64,000 nucleotides of DNA from an uncultured Pelagibacteraceae bacterium. GTDB lineage: Bacteria > Pseudomonadota > Alphaproteobacteria > Pelagibacterales > Pelagibacteraceae. The position numbers and the translations under genes were made by a program. The notes under the pieces are model-generated. The model was not told the origin of the DNA. It did no database searches and saw only the letters and a program-made list of their open reading frames with translations. The stretch's first letter is position 1. Every line of letters starts with the position of its first letter. The stretch is taken from positions 116,265 through 180,264 of the forward strand of contig CACJXK010000002.1 of assembly GCA_902597335.1 (NCBI GenBank). Direction: 5' to 3'. Shown piece by piece: positions 39,735-48,716 of this stretch.

Positions 39735-42700
39735 TTACATTTTTGTTGGCATAGGTTTGTTTTTATCAATATTATAATTTTTAATTGCATCTTCAGCATA
39801 CTTTGATGTAATAAGTTGTTCTTTGGCTAAAACACTAAGGCTGTAAGCAACTATATGTTCTTTGTCTACTTCAAAAAAACTTCTTAAATTTTTTCGTGTG
39901 TCGCTTCTTCCATATCCGTCAGTACCAAGAGAATAAAAACTTTTTTTTGTAAAAGATCTTATTTGATCTGCATTAATTCTCATGTAGTCAGTTGCTGCAA
40001 GGATGGGTCCTTGCTGCTTTCCTAAGCATTCCTCGATATACGATTTTTTGTTTGTTTCTGAGGGGTTTAATAGGTTTTGTCTCTCAACTTCCATTCCATT
40101 TTTTCTTAACTCGTTGAAGCTTGTAACGCTCCAAACTTCACTGTCTATCTGATACTCTTTTTTGAGTATATCTGATGCTGCCATCATTTCTCTAAGAATT
40201 GTTCCAGAGCCCAATAATTGGATCTTAGCTTCTTTTGAACTTGATGACTCTTTTATTTTGTACATTCCTCTGAGAATTCCATCTTCACAATCTTTTGGCA
40301 TTTCAGGATGAGAATAATTTTCATTCATTGTAGTAATATAGTAAAAGATATTCTCATTTTTTTCATGCATTCTCCTTAAACCTTCTCTAAAAATTACAGC
40401 TAATTCATAATGGAATGTAGGATCATAGGATATGCAGTTTGGAATTGTAGATGCAAGTAAATGACTATGCCCGTCTTGATGTTGAAGTCCTTCTCCTGCA
40501 AGGGTTGTTCTTCCAGCTGTTGCGCCAATTAAAAAACCTCTTGCTTGGCTGTCTCCAGCTGCCCAAGCAAAATCTCCAATTCTTTGAAAACCAAACATAG
40601 AATAGAAAAGATAAATTGGTATCATTTCAACATCATGGTTAGTGTAAGCTGTGCCTGCAGCAATCCAAGATGACATAGAACCCGCCTCTGTAATTCCTTC
40701 TTCTAATACTTGGCCACTTTTTTCTTCTCTATAAGAAGAAAGTTGTGCAGAGTCCTCGGGCTCATACTTTTGACCTTCATGAGCATAAATTCCTATTTTT
40801 TGAAAGAAACCTTCCATTCCAAAAGTTCTAGCTTCATCTGGAATAATTGGGACTAATTTTGGAGCAACATTTTTATCTCTTAAAAGATTTGTTAGCATTC
40901 TAACAAGTGCCATTGTTGTAGACATTTCTTTCTCACCAGTGGAAGTCTTCATAAAATCAAAAATATCTTTACTTGGAGCTTTAATTGGTTTTGAGTACGA
41001 TGTTCTTTCTGGGATAAAGCCACCCAATTCTATCCTTCTTTTTTTTAAATATTTTATTTCTTCTGAATTTTCGTCTGGTTTGAAATATTCAATATTTTTG
41101 ACTTGGGCGTCTGTTAAAGGAACATCAAATCTATCCCTATAATACATTAAATCATCTACATCTAATTTTTTTTGCTGGTGAGTAGTATTTACACTTTCTC
41201 CACTTTTTCCCATACCATAACCTTTTATAGTTTTGGCTATTATAACTGTGGGACTTCCTTTATGATTGACTGCTTTATCATAAGCAGCATAAACTTTATG
41301 AGGATCATGACCTCCTCTATTTAATCGCCAGATATCGGTATCAGACATTGATGAAACTAACTCTTTTGTTTCAGGATATTTACCAAAAAACTTTTCTCTC
41401 ACATAAAGTCCATTTCTTGCTTTAAAAGCCTGATATTCACCATCCACAGTCTCATTCATAATTTTTACCAAATGTCCCGTCTTGTCATTTGCTAAAAGTG
41501 TATCCCAATATGAACCCCAAATGACCTTTAAAACATTCCAGCCCGCACCTCGAAAAATACCCTCTAGTTCTTGAATTATTTTTCCATTTCCTCTAACTGG
41601 ACCATCTAATCTTTGTAAGTTGCAGTTAACAACGAATATTAAATTGTCTAAATTTTCACGAGCTGCTAACCCTATTGCGCCAAGTGACTCCGGCTCATCC
41701 ATTTCTCCATCACCAAGAAATGCCCAGACTTTTCTTCCTTCGTCTTTAATTAATCCTCTATTAATAAGATATTTCATAAATCTTGCTTGATATATTGCTA
41801 ACATTGGACCAATACCCATTGAAACAGTTGGGAACTGCCAAAAATTTGGCATTAGCCATGGATGGGGGTATGAAGATAGACCACCTGTTTTTACCTCTTG
41901 TCTAAATCTATCTAGTTGTTTTTCATTTAATCTTCCCTCGAGAAAAGCTCTTGCATACATACCAGGTGCACTATGACCTTGAAAATAAACTAGATCACCT
42001 CCGAATTTATTATTCTTTGCTCTCCAAAAATGATTCATTCCTACATCATATAATGTTGCCGCAGATGCAAATGTTCCTATATGCCCACCAAGTTCAGGAT
42101 ATTTTTTATTTGCCCTTACTACCATAGCTGCTGCATTCCACCTTATTAATGATCTTAACTTCCGTTCTATATTTTGATCTCCTGGAGATCTTTTCTCTTC
42201 CTCAGGAGGTATAGTATTTACATATGGAGTAGTTTGAGTATGAGGAATTTTTGATCCAGCTTTGTAGGATTGATCAATTAATTGTTTTATTAAAAAATGA
42301 GCTCTTTCTGAACCATCATTTTGTAGAACTGCACTTAAAGAGTCTAGCCATTCTTTTGTTTCAACAGGATCAATATCATCATTACTACTAACCATCTTAA
42401 CTTCATTTATCAGTCTAGTTTGTTTTATCTGTTTTGGCTCAGCAACTTTTGTTTCAACTTTGATATCAGCTTTTGTAGCAGTTTCAGCTTCCTCTATTAA
42501 CTTTTCTGTTGAGGGTGGGATTTTTTCACTTAAAGTTTTGGTAATTTTTTCCTCTTTATCCTGATTATCCGAGGACATTGTTAGTATCAGATCACCTTTT
42601 GAGACTTTATCTCCAATTTTAACATTAATATTTTCTACCGTACCTTCATAATTAGATGGTACTTCAACACTTGACTTGTCACTCTCCAATGTGACTACAG

Positions 42701-42800
42701 GATCGTTTTTGTTGATTTTATCGCCCTTTTTTACAAGTACTTCAATTATTTCGACATTTTCAAAATCTCCAATATCTGGAACTAATAAATCTAAATTCAT
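39735..42800 (-). CDS. aceE: Pyruvate dehydrogenase E1 with N-terminal lipoyl domain
   Basis: 1021 residues. Residues about 1-75 form a lipoyl domain (LDLLVPDIGDFENVEIIEV) with the lipoylated lysine Lys42 in LESDKSSVEV. A charged linker (about 80-145) follows, then a complete homodimeric AceE: the thiamine diphosphate motif GDGEMDEPES ending in VNCN, and the transketolase-like domains. E. coli AceE is 887 residues and has no lipoyl domain. It decarboxylates pyruvate and reductively acetylates lipoate. First gene of an aceE-aceF-dioxygenase-permease run; lpd (E3) is not nearby. Confidence 0.95.
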   Translation of the reverse strand: MNLDLLVPDIGDFENVEIIEVLVKKGDKINKNDPVVTLESDKSSVEVPSNYEGTVENINVKIGDKVSKGDLILTMSSDNQDKEEKITKTLSEKIPPSTEKLIEEAETATKADIKVETKVAEPKQIKQTRLINEVKMVSSNDDIDPVETKEWLDSLSAVLQNDGSERAHFLIKQLIDQSYKAGSKIPHTQTTPYVNTIPPEEEKRSPGDQNIERKLRSLIRWNAAAMVVRANKKYPELGGHIGTFASAATLYDVGMNHFWRAKNNKFGGDLVYFQGHSAPGMYARAFLEGRLNEKQLDRFRQEVKTGGLSSYPHPWLMPNFWQFPTVSMGIGPMLAIYQARFMKYLINRGLIKDEGRKVWAFLGDGEMDEPESLGAIGLAARENLDNLIFVVNCNLQRLDGPVRGNGKIIQELEGIFRGAGWNVLKVIWGSYWDTLLANDKTGHLVKIMNETVDGEYQAFKARNGLYVREKFFGKYPETKELVSSMSDTDIWRLNRGGHDPHKVYAAYDKAVNHKGSPTVIIAKTIKGYGMGKSGESVNTTHQQKKLDVDDLMYYRDRFDVPLTDAQVKNIEYFKPDENSEEIKYLKKRRIELGGFIPERTSYSKPIKAPSKDIFDFMKTSTGEKEMSTTMALVRMLTNLLRDKNVAPKLVPIIPDEARTFGMEGFFQKIGIYAHEGQKYEPEDSAQLSSYREEKSGQVLEEGITEAGSMSSWIAAGTAYTNHDVEMIPIYLFYSMFGFQRIGDFAWAAGDSQARGFLIGATAGRTTLAGEGLQHQDGHSHLLASTIPNCISYDPTFHYELAVIFREGLRRMHEKNENIFYYITTMNENYSHPEMPKDCEDGILRGMYKIKESSSSKEAKIQLLGSGTILREMMAASDILKKEYQIDSEVWSVTSFNELRKNGMEVERQNLLNPSETNKKSYIEECLGKQQGPILAATDYMRINADQIRSFTKKSFYSLGTDGYGRSDTRKNLRSFFEVDKEHIVAYSLSVLAKEQLITSKYAEDAIKNYNIDKNKPMPTKM

Positions 42801-42858
42801 TTTTTTATTATATATATATCAATATTTGCTAAAAAAATAATTTACATTATTAATTATG

Positions 42859-42864
42859 TATAAA
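42859..42864 (+). promoter_or_regulatory. Possible -10 box for tRNA-Arg
   Basis: TATAAA ends 13 bp before the tRNA 5' end, which would place the transcription start about 7 bp ahead of the mature tRNA. No good -35 is seen at 16-18 bp; a TTTACA is closer (12 bp). Tentative. Confidence 0.3.
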
Positions 42865-42877
42865 AACTGTACAAATT

Positions 42878-42954
42878 GCGCCTGTAGCTCAATTGGATAG
42901 AGCGCTTGGCTACGGACCAGGAGGTTCTGGGTTCAACTCCTAGCAGGCGCACCA
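42878..42954 (+). tRNA. tRNA-Arg(ACG)
   Basis: Acceptor stem GCGCCTG/CAGGCGC, D-arm GCTCAATTGGATAGAGC, anticodon stem-loop CTTGG-CTACGGA-CCAGG giving anticodon ACG (inosine-modified at A34 in known examples, reading CGN), T-arm with GGTTCAACTCC, discriminator A and encoded CCA at 42952-42954. It lies upstream of a possible micro-ORF and the thioesterase. Confidence 0.96.
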
Positions 42955-42968
42955 AAACGAAAGGATAA

Positions 42969-43052
42969 ATGAAAATATCACTTGAGAAATCTGTAATATA
43001 TTTCTTTTGTTTAGTTTTGTTATTTATATTAATTATGGCAATAATCTTTTAA
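42969..43052 (+). CDS. Possible 27-residue membrane peptide
   Basis: A short frame beginning 15 bases after the tRNA-Arg CCA. GAAAGGA just ahead of the ATG looks like a ribosome-binding site. The peptide starts MKISLEKSVIYFF and is hydrophobic from residue 9 to the end, one membrane span. Its TAA shares a base with the ATG of the thioesterase (TAATG), a coupling pattern. It could be a real small membrane protein or only a leader ORF that brings ribosomes to the thioesterase start. Confidence 0.4.
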   Translation: MKISLEKSVIYFFCLVLLFILIMAIIF

Positions 43053-43474
43053 TGAAAAAATTTGAGCAAATAAGTAATAAACCAAGTTACATGAAACATA
43101 ATGGTGGTTTGTTATTTAGATCTATAAGCAAAAAAAAATTTGAGTTTAAAACAAAAATCAAAAAAACACATTTAAACAAAGCTGGGATAACACATGGTGG
43201 TTATATATGCACAATAATTGATGCTGGTGCAGGAACTGCTTGTCACAAAGCAAGTGGTAATAAACCCTGTGTAACTATTTCGTTGGACATTAAATTTATA
43301 GCTCCTTCTAACTTGGGGGATGAATTGTTAGGAACAGTTGAAATTCAAAAAGTTACAAATTCAATGGTATTTATGGATTGTAAAGTTAAATGCAAAAATA
43401 AACTAATTGCCAGTGCTGTAGGGATTTGGAAAATTTTAAAAAGGCCACTTCCAAATGCTGGCTTAGGTGGATAA
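43052..43474 (+). CDS. PaaI-type hotdog thioesterase
   Basis: 140 residues from the ATG at 43052; an upstream TTG-like extension (to 43007) is rejected because the family N-terminus fits MKKFEQISNKPSYM better. Single hotdog domain with the family motif NKAGITHGGYICTIIDAGAG (catalytic Asp/Gly region), followed by TISLDIKFIAPSNLGD. Probably hydrolyses an acyl-CoA; substrate unknown. Convergent with the TRAP permease gene with a 4-bp gap. Confidence 0.85.
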   Translation: MKKFEQISNKPSYMKHNGGLLFRSISKKKFEFKTKIKKTHLNKAGITHGGYICTIIDAGAGTACHKASGNKPCVTISLDIKFIAPSNLGDELLGTVEIQKVTNSMVFMDCKVKCKNKLIASAVGIWKILKRPLPNAGLGG

Positions 43475-43478
43475 AATT

Positions 43479-45464
43479 TTATTTTCTTAATTGAAGCGCA
43501 AACACTGGTAATACTAAAACTAATCCAATAATTGATGAAATTAAACCTGGTGCAATAAATAATAGTGAAATCATTCCAAGAAACCATCTTTGAAACATAG
43601 ATACTGATTTAAATAAATATCCTGTAAAACTAATTCCAATCAATCCAATTCCAATCATTGCAGATATTAAAGTTATAATGAAATCATAGAAATTAAATCC
43701 TTGCGCAACCAACAATAATGATGGCGAATAGACAAAGACAAAGGGTACAAGTGCTTTTGCAATACCTAATCTAAAAGCTGTATTACCAGTAGTAAATGGA
43801 TTTGATCCAGCAATACCGGCTGCAGCATATGCTGCAAGAGCGACTGGCGGGGTTATATCTGCTAAAACTCCGTAATAAAAAACAAAAAAATGCGAAACTA
43901 TTGGTTCAATTTGTAATTGAGCAAGAGCAGGAGCTGCAACAGCAACAAGAATTATGTAAGTTGCAGTAGTTGGAACTCCTGTACCCATGAATATGCATGA
44001 TATTGCAATTAATATTAAAGAAAAAAATAATGTCAGATCTTGAAGTGTAAAGTAGTTAAATGGTAAAAAATTTAAGAAGAATCCGCCAATATCTCCGGCT
44101 GTTTGAATTACTACATATCCTAATCTAAAACCTACTCCAGTTAATGTAACTACACCAACTATTATACCTATTGAGGTAGCAGCTGCCCCAACTGCTAAAG
44201 TGTTTTTTGCACCTCTCGCTAGGCACTCAAGTAAATCATTAAAAGTAAGTCTATTTTTTTTCCTAATAAATCCAATGACCACACAAGCAATAATTCCATT
44301 TACTGCAGCATAATCTGGAGTACGACCAATTAATATTAAATATACTAATAAAAATAATGGAACAATTGCTAGCCAATTATCTCTTATTATTTTAATAAAT
44401 TTTGGAACTTCACTTTCATTTAAACCTCTCAGACCTAATTTTTTTGCCTCTAAATGAACCATTACAAAAATTCCAAAATAATGAAGTAGAGCAGGAATTA
44501 ATGCTGCTGCCAAAATATCTCTTAAAGGTAATTCTAAATATTCAACCATAATAAAAGCTGCTGCTCCTAAAATGGGAGGAGTTATTTGTCCACCTGTAGA
44601 AGCAGTCGCTTCTACTGCGCCTGAAAAGTGTGGAGGGTATCCAACTTTTTTCATTGCTGGAATTGTAAGAGAACCAGTTGTAACTGTGTTTGCAATTGAA
44701 GATCCAGATATGGTTCCCAGAAAAGCTGAAGAAAAAATTGCAACTTTCGCTGGTCCACCTGAATACCTTCCAGCTATTACCATTGCTAAATCAATAAATA
44801 ATTGGCCCAAACCTATTCTTGTTGCAAGCACACCAAACAGAATGAATAAGAATACATATTGGGCCATCACACCCACTGCAATTCCATAAATTCCTTGGTT
44901 AGTTATATAAATGTGATTAACAAAACCGGCCCAGCTACTACCACCATGTTTTAAAGCTCCAGGAAAAATAGGGCCATAAAGTGCAAAAATCATAAATATT
45001 ATGCATATTAATGGAAGTGTATATCCTATAGATCTTCTCGCAGCTTCTAGTGTTAAAATTATAAGAATTGAACCCATTATAACTTCAGTGCTCGAGGGAT
45101 TTCCAACTCGGCTTGCTAATATTTCTGAAGGTAATAATGGTAAATAAAGTGCAGTTACAACTACAAAAATTGAAAAGAAAATATCTATTAATGGAACTTT
45201 GTTTTTAGACTGTTTATCCCCAAAATTTTTCCATCCATAAAATAAAAATACAAGACCAACAACAAAAGAAATATGAATACCTCTATGAAGAATATCTCTT
45301 ATGGTTCCAAATCCTGACGCATAAAAATGGTAAATTGACATTGCAACTAAAGCAACGAAAGTCAATGTTTTTAGGAAACTTTTTAACTTTCTTTCATTAT
45401 TTTTAATCTCAAATTTTTCTTCAAGCTTTGAGACTTCATCAGGTGAAATATTAAATTGGGACAT
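43479..45464 (-). CDS. TAXI-type TRAP transporter fused permease
   Basis: 661-residue membrane protein combining the small (DctQ-like) and large (DctM-like) TRAP subunits, as in COG4666 fused permeases of the TAXI subfamily. Roughly the first 150 residues contain the small-subunit spans; the rest has DctM features such as GTISGSSIANTVTTGSL and ATASTGGQITPPILGAAAF. Sodium-driven uptake of a solute delivered by the binding protein encoded just upstream. Its start codon lies 6 bases after a strong hairpin. Confidence 0.93.
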   Translation of the reverse strand: MSQFNISPDEVSKLEEKFEIKNNERKLKSFLKTLTFVALVAMSIYHFYASGFGTIRDILHRGIHISFVVGLVFLFYGWKNFGDKQSKNKVPLIDIFFSIFVVVTALYLPLLPSEILASRVGNPSSTEVIMGSILIILTLEAARRSIGYTLPLICIIFMIFALYGPIFPGALKHGGSSWAGFVNHIYITNQGIYGIAVGVMAQYVFLFILFGVLATRIGLGQLFIDLAMVIAGRYSGGPAKVAIFSSAFLGTISGSSIANTVTTGSLTIPAMKKVGYPPHFSGAVEATASTGGQITPPILGAAAFIMVEYLELPLRDILAAALIPALLHYFGIFVMVHLEAKKLGLRGLNESEVPKFIKIIRDNWLAIVPLFLLVYLILIGRTPDYAAVNGIIACVVIGFIRKKNRLTFNDLLECLARGAKNTLAVGAAATSIGIIVGVVTLTGVGFRLGYVVIQTAGDIGGFFLNFLPFNYFTLQDLTLFFSLILIAISCIFMGTGVPTTATYIILVAVAAPALAQLQIEPIVSHFFVFYYGVLADITPPVALAAYAAAGIAGSNPFTTGNTAFRLGIAKALVPFVFVYSPSLLLVAQGFNFYDFIITLISAMIGIGLIGISFTGYLFKSVSMFQRWFLGMISLLFIAPGLISSIIGLVLVLPVFALQLRK

Positions 45465-45470
45465 AATAAT

Positions 45471-45495
45471 GCCCTAGATCTAAACGATCTAGGGC
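45471..45495 (-). promoter_or_regulatory. Intercistronic hairpin in TAXI transporter operon
   Basis: A perfect 10-bp stem with a 5-base loop (GCCCTAGATC-TAAAC-GATCTAGGGC on the plus strand) lies between the binding-protein stop and the permease ATG. There is no T-run after it on the minus strand, so it is not a classical terminator. Its 3' arm on the mRNA contains AGGG about 9 bases before the permease ATG, the only ribosome-binding-like sequence there. Confidence 0.7.
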
Positions 45496-45511
45496 AAATT
45501 GATTTTAAGAT

Positions 45512-46519
45512 TTAATTTAAAAGTCCTGCTTCTTTATAGAACTTTTCTGCACCAGGATGAAGTGGTACACCTACTCCAGAAAGAGCTGTGTCAGGTGTTA
45601 TAGTTTTTCCCTTAGCATGACCAACATCCATAAGCTTTCTTGACTCTTTATTCCATAAAGCTTTTGTGATTTGGTAAATTAATTCACTATCCTCTTTAGC
45701 TGATGTAAACCATTGAGCACCTACTGCTACAGTGTTAACTTGATCAACACCTTCATATGTTCCTGAAGGAATTGGGCTTTCTGAGAAAAAACCATATTTT
45801 GAAGTCAACGTTTTAGCTCCTGCGCCATCGATTGGAACTAGTTTTATATCAACTGCAGATGCTAGTTCTACAATTGCACCAGTTGGATAACCTGCAACAA
45901 CAAAAATTGCATCAACTTTACCATTTCTTAAAGCATCTGTTGCAGCTTTACCTTTCAATGCTTCAGCTTTTACATCGCTTGTGCTTAATCCATTAGACTC
46001 TAAAATTAATTTTGCATCAACATATGTTCCGGATCCAGGCTCATCAAGTGAAACTCTTTTTCCTTTTAAGTCTTTCACTGAATTAATATTACTTTTTTTG
46101 AGCGCTACTAAATGTATGTGTTCTTGAAAAAGAGCTGCAATGGTTCTTAAATCTTTAGCAGGTTCTTTTCCTTCCATTGTTCCGGTGCCAGTATATGCCC
46201 AGTAAGCAACATCTGATTGTGCAAAACCTGAGTTTCTTAACCCTGAGATAATTGCATTTACATTATCAACTGATCCTCTCGATGAAACAGCTGATGCTAT
46301 TAAATTTGGTACTCCACAACTTCCACCTTTACCACACTCTCTAGATCCTGGTGGTTTTGAAATTGCATTAGCAATCATACCTCCAACTGGATAGTAAGTG
46401 TAAGCAGTACCACCCGTACCAATTGTAAAAAATTTAAGTTCTTGTGCAAATGATTTTCCTGATAAACCAATCATCAGGAATAAAATCATTAGAGAACTTT
46501 TAAATAATTTTTTAAACAT
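45512..46519 (-). CDS. TAXI-family TRAP solute-binding protein
   Basis: 335 residues with a signal peptide (FKKLFKSSLMILFLMIGLSGKSFAQE, read in part; cleavage after FA-Q region about residue 25). The mature protein starts LKFFTIGTGGTAYTYYPVGG, the TAXI signature that gives the family its name, and has KGKRVSLDEPGSGTYVDA. Periplasmic ligand capture for the fused permease; ligand unknown (characterised members bind glutamate-like acids or other carboxylates). Good GGAG ribosome-binding site 5' of the ATG, unlike the permease gene. Confidence 0.93.
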   Translation of the reverse strand: MFKKLFKSSLMILFLMIGLSGKSFAQELKFFTIGTGGTAYTYYPVGGMIANAISKPPGSRECGKGGSCGVPNLIASAVSSRGSVDNVNAIISGLRNSGFAQSDVAYWAYTGTGTMEGKEPAKDLRTIAALFQEHIHLVALKKSNINSVKDLKGKRVSLDEPGSGTYVDAKLILESNGLSTSDVKAEALKGKAATDALRNGKVDAIFVVAGYPTGAIVELASAVDIKLVPIDGAGAKTLTSKYGFFSESPIPSGTYEGVDQVNTVAVGAQWFTSAKEDSELIYQITKALWNKESRKLMDVGHAKGKTITPDTALSGVGVPLHPGAEKFYKEAGLLN

Positions 46520-46595
46520 ATTTTCTCCAATCTATTAGTTATTATTACTATTTAATAACAATCAAATATTATTGTCTATATAAATTTAAATTTTA

Positions 46596-48554
46596 TTATG
46601 GTTTCTTAAGTTCCTCAATATTTTTATACTCTTGCAATATTGAAGGATTTATTAATGCTTGAATATTTTTAATTTTGTTTCCCTCAACAATATTTTTAAC
46701 CGCAAGCTCAACTATTTTTCCATTTTTTGTTCTAGGAATATCAGAGACCTCAATTATTTTTTTTGGTACATGACGTGGGGATGCATTTTGACGAATAGCC
46801 TTTTTTAATTTTAGCGATAGATTTTCATTAAGTGTTTTAGGTTTTTTAAGAACTACAAATAAAATAATTCTCACATCATTATCCCACCGTTGTCCAATAA
46901 CTATAGACTCTTTTACCTCATTAAATTTATCAACAATAGAATATATCTCTGAAGTACCTAATCTGGCACCTCCTGGGTTAAGGGTTGCATCTGATCTTCC
47001 ATAAATGACATATCCACCATTAGATTTTCTTTCAGCATAATCTCCATGATGCCAAATATTTTTGTATTTTTCAAAATACGCTGATTTATATTTTTTATTA
47101 TTTTTATCATTCCAAAAATAAATTGGCATTGACGGAAAAGCTGATTTGCAAACTAATTCTCCTTTTTTATTAATTAACGACCTACCTCTTTCAGAAAAAA
47201 CATCTGTATTCATTCCTAATCCATTATTCTGAATTTGTCCTTTAAAGACAGGAGAGTAAATATTTCCTAATACAAAACATGAAACAAGGTCTGTTCCACC
47301 TGCAATAGAAGCTAAATGAACATTTTTTTTAACACTTTTATAAATATAATCAAAACCATCAGGGGATAATGGTGATCCAGTAGAACATATAGTTTTAAGA
47401 TATTTTAGTTTGTATTTAGTCTTTATATTTAAATTTAATTTTTTTAATTGATCAATATATTTTGCACTGATCCCAAACAGAGATATTTTCTCTTTTTCAG
47501 CTATTTTAAAGAGTAGATCACTTCTTTTGTGCATTGGGAAACCATCAAAAAGAACTATTGAGGCTTTAGATGCTAAAAACGTAATTAACCAATTCCACAT
47601 CATCCATCCACAAGTAGTGAAATAAAACACATTATCACCTGGTTTAACGTTACAGTGGAGTTTATGTTCTTTCAAGTGTTGCAACAAAACGCCACCAGCT
47701 CTGTGACATATACACTTTGGCTTTCCGGTAGTTCCGCTTGAATATAAAATTGCTAATTCTTTATCAAAATCAAATTTCTTGAAAGAAAACTGTTTTTCCT
47801 TTTTATTTTTAAGATTTTTATAATAATAAATTCTTACTCCTTTTAACCTTAATTTTTTTAAAGTTTTTTTACCTGGATAATTTGTAATAAGTACACTTTT
47901 AATAGATTTAATTTTTTTGAGAATTAAAGGTAATCTTTCGATTATATTTATTTCTTTACCATTGTAATAATATCTATCGGTAATAATTAAAAGTTTTGGT
48001 TTAATTTGAGAAAATCTTTCTATTACTCCTTGTGTGCCAAAATCTGGAGAACAAGATGACCATATAGCTCCTATTGCACTAGTTGCTAAAAAACACTCAA
48101 CTGTCTCAATTTGATTTACAGTATATGCTGCAATTCTATCTTTTTGTTTTATTTTATTTTCTTTTAAAAAATTAATTAATTTTAAGGTATTATTATTTAA
48201 TTCATTCCAAGATTTCTCTTCCCTAAAACCGTTTTCACTTATAAATGTAACAGCTTTTGAATTATCATTTTTTGATAATAGATTATCCGCGTAATTTAAT
48301 TTGGATTTAACTAAAAATTTACTTTTAATTATTTCTTTAGGAAAATGAAATTTTTCATTTTTAATGCCTTTGATATTTGAATAATCCCAAACCGAAGACC
48401 AAAATAATTTGGGATATTTTATTGTCCAATCAAATAATTTTTTGTAATTTTTCTTTGGGGAATAATTAAATTTTGTTTCCAAAAATTTTTCAAATTCAAA
48501 TAAATTTGATTTTGCTATTGTTTGAGAATTAGCTTCCCACAATTTTTGAGACAT
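46596..48554 (-). CDS. Acetoacetyl-CoA synthetase
   Basis: 652-residue acyl-AMP ligase of the acetoacetate-CoA ligase type. ATP-binding P-loop is LYSSGTTGKPKCICHR, followed by the FFYFTTCGWMMWNW-like segment (FYFTTCGWMMWNWLITFL, in part) and the C-terminal hinge YGRSDATLNPGGARLG with catalytic Lys in RTKNGKIVELA. The N-terminal W-EAN...F---SV start and 650-residue size separate it from acetyl-CoA synthetase. It activates acetoacetate for central metabolism. The preceding transporter genes are on the same strand but 76 bp away. Confidence 0.88.
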   Translation of the reverse strand: MSQKLWEANSQTIAKSNLFEFEKFLETKFNYSPKKNYKKLFDWTIKYPKLFWSSVWDYSNIKGIKNEKFHFPKEIIKSKFLVKSKLNYADNLLSKNDNSKAVTFISENGFREEKSWNELNNNTLKLINFLKENKIKQKDRIAAYTVNQIETVECFLATSAIGAIWSSCSPDFGTQGVIERFSQIKPKLLIITDRYYYNGKEINIIERLPLILKKIKSIKSVLITNYPGKKTLKKLRLKGVRIYYYKNLKNKKEKQFSFKKFDFDKELAILYSSGTTGKPKCICHRAGGVLLQHLKEHKLHCNVKPGDNVFYFTTCGWMMWNWLITFLASKASIVLFDGFPMHKRSDLLFKIAEKEKISLFGISAKYIDQLKKLNLNIKTKYKLKYLKTICSTGSPLSPDGFDYIYKSVKKNVHLASIAGGTDLVSCFVLGNIYSPVFKGQIQNNGLGMNTDVFSERGRSLINKKGELVCKSAFPSMPIYFWNDKNNKKYKSAYFEKYKNIWHHGDYAERKSNGGYVIYGRSDATLNPGGARLGTSEIYSIVDKFNEVKESIVIGQRWDNDVRIILFVVLKKPKTLNENLSLKLKKAIRQNASPRHVPKKIIEVSDIPRTKNGKIVELAVKNIVEGNKIKNIQALINPSILQEYKNIEELKKP

Positions 48555-48716
48555 AAAAAAATATATTTAATTTTTATAAATTATGATAACCTTAAAACGT
48601 TAAATTATAAAAATGAGAACTTTTTCTTTGATGATTCGGACTAGTTTTAGCCCATTTTTGTTCTTTAGAGGTAACAATATATAGTACTGGTTAATAAAAT
48701 CATACCAAAACTAGAA

